DNA from: Flavobacterium sp. WC2421
GTDB lineage: Bacteria; Bacteroidota; Bacteroidia; Flavobacteriales; Flavobacteriaceae
NCBI RefSeq assembly: GCF_040822115.1
Contig: NZ_CP162004.1
Span: 806,001-870,000 of the forward strand
Direction: 5' to 3'
DNA: 64,000 nt
The position numbers and the translations under genes were made by a program. Shown here piece by piece: positions 62,858-64,000 of the stretch (position 1 is the stretch's first letter; each line of letters begins with the position of its first letter). The notes under the pieces are model-generated. The model ran no database searches. It was not told the DNA's origin and saw only the letters and a program-made list of their open reading frames with translations.

Positions 62858-63604
62858 ATGTTAAGCATAAAAAATTTACACGCTTCAATAGGCGACAAAG
62901 AAATATTAAAAGGAATTAATCTTGAAGTAAAAGCAGGAGAAATTCACGCGATAATGGGACCAAACGGTGCTGGAAAAAGTACCCTAGCATCTATCATCGC
63001 AGGAAACGAAACTTACGAAGTTACTGAAGGCGAAATCTCTTTAGACGGTGAAGACCTTTCGGAACTAGCTCCAGAAGAAAGAGCACACAAAGGAGTTTTC
63101 CTTTCGTTTCAATATCCAGTAGAAATTCCAGGAGTGTCGGTAACGAACTTCATGAGAACGGCTATTAATGAAACACGTAAAGCAAAAGGACAAGACGAAA
63201 TGCCAGCTAACGAAATGTTGAAGGTAATTCGTGAGAAATCTGAATTATTAGAAATTGACCGTAAGTTTTTATCTCGTTCTCTTAACGAAGGATTTTCTGG
63301 TGGAGAGAAAAAACGTAACGAGATTTTCCAAATGGCAATGTTAGAACCAAAATTGGCTATTCTTGATGAAACCGATTCTGGATTAGATATCGATGCTTTA
63401 CGCATCGTTGCAAATGGAGTTAACAAATTGAAAAGTGATAAAAACGCTATCGTAGTAATCACGCACTACCAACGTTTATTAGATTATATCGTTCCTGATT
63501 TTGTTCACGTATTATACAATGGTAAAATTGTAAAATCAGGTGGAAAAGAACTAGCACACGAGCTAGAAGAAAAAGGATACGACTGGATTAAAGCAGAAAA
63601 CTAA
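62858..63604 (+). CDS. sufC: Fe-S cluster assembly ATPase SufC
   Basis: The 248-aa ABC-type ATPase provides energy to the SufBC2D scaffold. Motifs are Walker A GPNGAGKSTLAS (about residues 34-45), Q-loop FLSFQYPVEIPG, ABC signature LNEGFSGGEKKRNEIFQMAM, Walker B PKLAILDETDSGLDIDALRI and the switch His in VVITHYQRLLDYI. The signature and the YPVEIPGVS segment are specific for SufC. It precedes sufD by 84 bp, with another inverted heptamer repeat in the spacer. Confidence 0.97.
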   Translation: MLSIKNLHASIGDKEILKGINLEVKAGEIHAIMGPNGAGKSTLASIIAGNETYEVTEGEISLDGEDLSELAPEERAHKGVFLSFQYPVEIPGVSVTNFMRTAINETRKAKGQDEMPANEMLKVIREKSELLEIDRKFLSRSLNEGFSGGEKKRNEIFQMAMLEPKLAILDETDSGLDIDALRIVANGVNKLKSDKNAIVVITHYQRLLDYIVPDFVHVLYNGKIVKSGGKELAHELEEKGYDWIKAEN

Positions 63605-63609
63605 AATTT

Positions 63610-63675
63610 GTTTAAAGTCTAAAGTTTAAAGTTACTTCAAAACAACTTTAAACTTTTAAACCTTAAACTTTAAAC
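63610..63675. repeat. Inverted heptamer repeat between sufC and sufD
   Basis: The left arm GTTTAAAGTCTAAAGTTTAA continues to AAGTTA, and the right arm is AACTTTAAACTTTTAAACC followed by TTAAACTTTAAAC. They are approximate reverse complements around CTTCAAAAC. Confidence 0.75.
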
Positions 63676-63688
63676 AAAAAATATAAAA

Positions 63689-64000
63689 ATGGATTTAAAA
63701 GAAAAATTAGTATCGTCTTTTATGGCTTTTGAAGAGCGCATCGATGTTCACTCTGAACTTCATGATGTACGTACAGAAGCGATAAAAAACTTTGAAAATA
63801 AAGGTTTCCCAACCAAAAAAGATGAAGCTTGGAAATACACTTCGCTAAACGCCATCCTAAAAAATGACTTTACCGTTTTTCCAAAAACAGAAAGTAACAT
63901 TCAGTATTCGGATGTAAAAAAATACTTTTTACACGAGATTGACACCTACAAAGTAGTGTTTATTGACGGTGTTTTCAGTTCGCATTTATCATCAACAACT
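63689..64000 (+). CDS. sufD: Fe-S cluster assembly protein SufD, N-terminal part (runs off window)
   Basis: The ATG at 63689 opens a frame of 104 codons that reaches the window end without a stop. It begins MDLKEKLVSSFMAFEERIDV and contains GFPTKKDEAWKYTSL, the conserved N-terminal SufD motif (K-x-E-x-W-[KR]-[YF]-T). SufD is the third subunit of the SufBC2D scaffold. The position straight after sufC is standard. The beta-helix core lies beyond the window. Confidence 0.93.
   Translation, partial: MDLKEKLVSSFMAFEERIDVHSELHDVRTEAIKNFENKGFPTKKDEAWKYTSLNAILKNDFTVFPKTESNIQYSDVKKYFLHEIDTYKVVFIDGVFSSHLSSTT

Overview
The window is AT-rich, gene-dense chromosomal DNA of a Bacteroidota bacterium, most likely a Flavobacterium or close relative. 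The reasons are: a SusC/SusD-type glycan-uptake locus; type IX secretion system (T9SS) sorting domains of both type A and type B and a PorP/SprF protein; a complete Bat aerotolerance operon; start codons preceded by A-rich leaders rather than Shine-Dalgarno sites; and Bacteroidota-type promoters (TTTG, about 19-21 nt, TAnnTTTG). I see no rRNA, tRNA, CRISPR array, prophage or insertion sequence.

Layout. 1-6.5 kb: truncated LysR regulator, divergent DJ-1/PfpI-family protein and YqhD-type alcohol dehydrogenase, gpsA, pheS, two small unknown genes, cvpA. 6.5-15.7 kb (minus strand): MoxR AAA+ ATPase, DUF58 protein, a BatD/DUF4381-like membrane protein, then BatA, BatB, BatC, BatD and BatE. 15.9-20.3 kb: aldo/keto reductase, SDR, AlbA_2-like protein, PPP-type phosphatase, small beta-barrel protein. 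20.4-27.4 kb: ALDH7-type dehydrogenase, exported class II cyclic-nucleotide phosphodiesterase, 3-hydroxyanthranilate dioxygenase, exported endonuclease-like protein, LD-carboxypeptidase, YraN, and an unknown protein.

27.7-46.4 kb is an alpha-glucan (starch/maltodextrin) utilisation locus: ECF sigma factor, FecR anti-sigma factor, SusC with an N-terminal STN signalling domain, SusD, SusE-like binding lipoprotein, GH13 lipoprotein, GH97 alpha-glucosidase, a 1127-aa exported protein with eight nearly identical 99-aa SusE-like modules and a type B T9SS tail, its own PorP/SprF partner, and a second GH13 enzyme with a type A T9SS tail. The gene set suggests that lipoproteins and T9SS-exported proteins bind and cut glucan at the surface, SusCD imports oligosaccharides, periplasmic GH97 releases glucose, and the sigma/FecR/STN relay senses uptake. 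The eight-module protein is the most unusual object in the window.

46.4-60.3 kb: SDR, AraC regulator, mfd with an overlapping upstream lipoprotein gene, L-threonine-dehydrogenase-like epimerase, M1 peptidase, subtilisin-like lipoprotein, MBL-fold hydrolase, M48 peptidase and DUF898 membrane protein. 60.5-64 kb: SUF iron-sulfur operon (sufA-like, sufB, sufC, start of sufD), interrupted between sufB and sufC by a four-helix-bundle (23S intervening-sequence family) gene and carrying heptameric GTTTAAA/TTTAAAC repeats in its spacers. Two copies of a hairpin-bearing intergenic repeat (near 4.2 and 23.2 kb), with conserved ends, identical loops and covarying stems, look like a structured RNA family.
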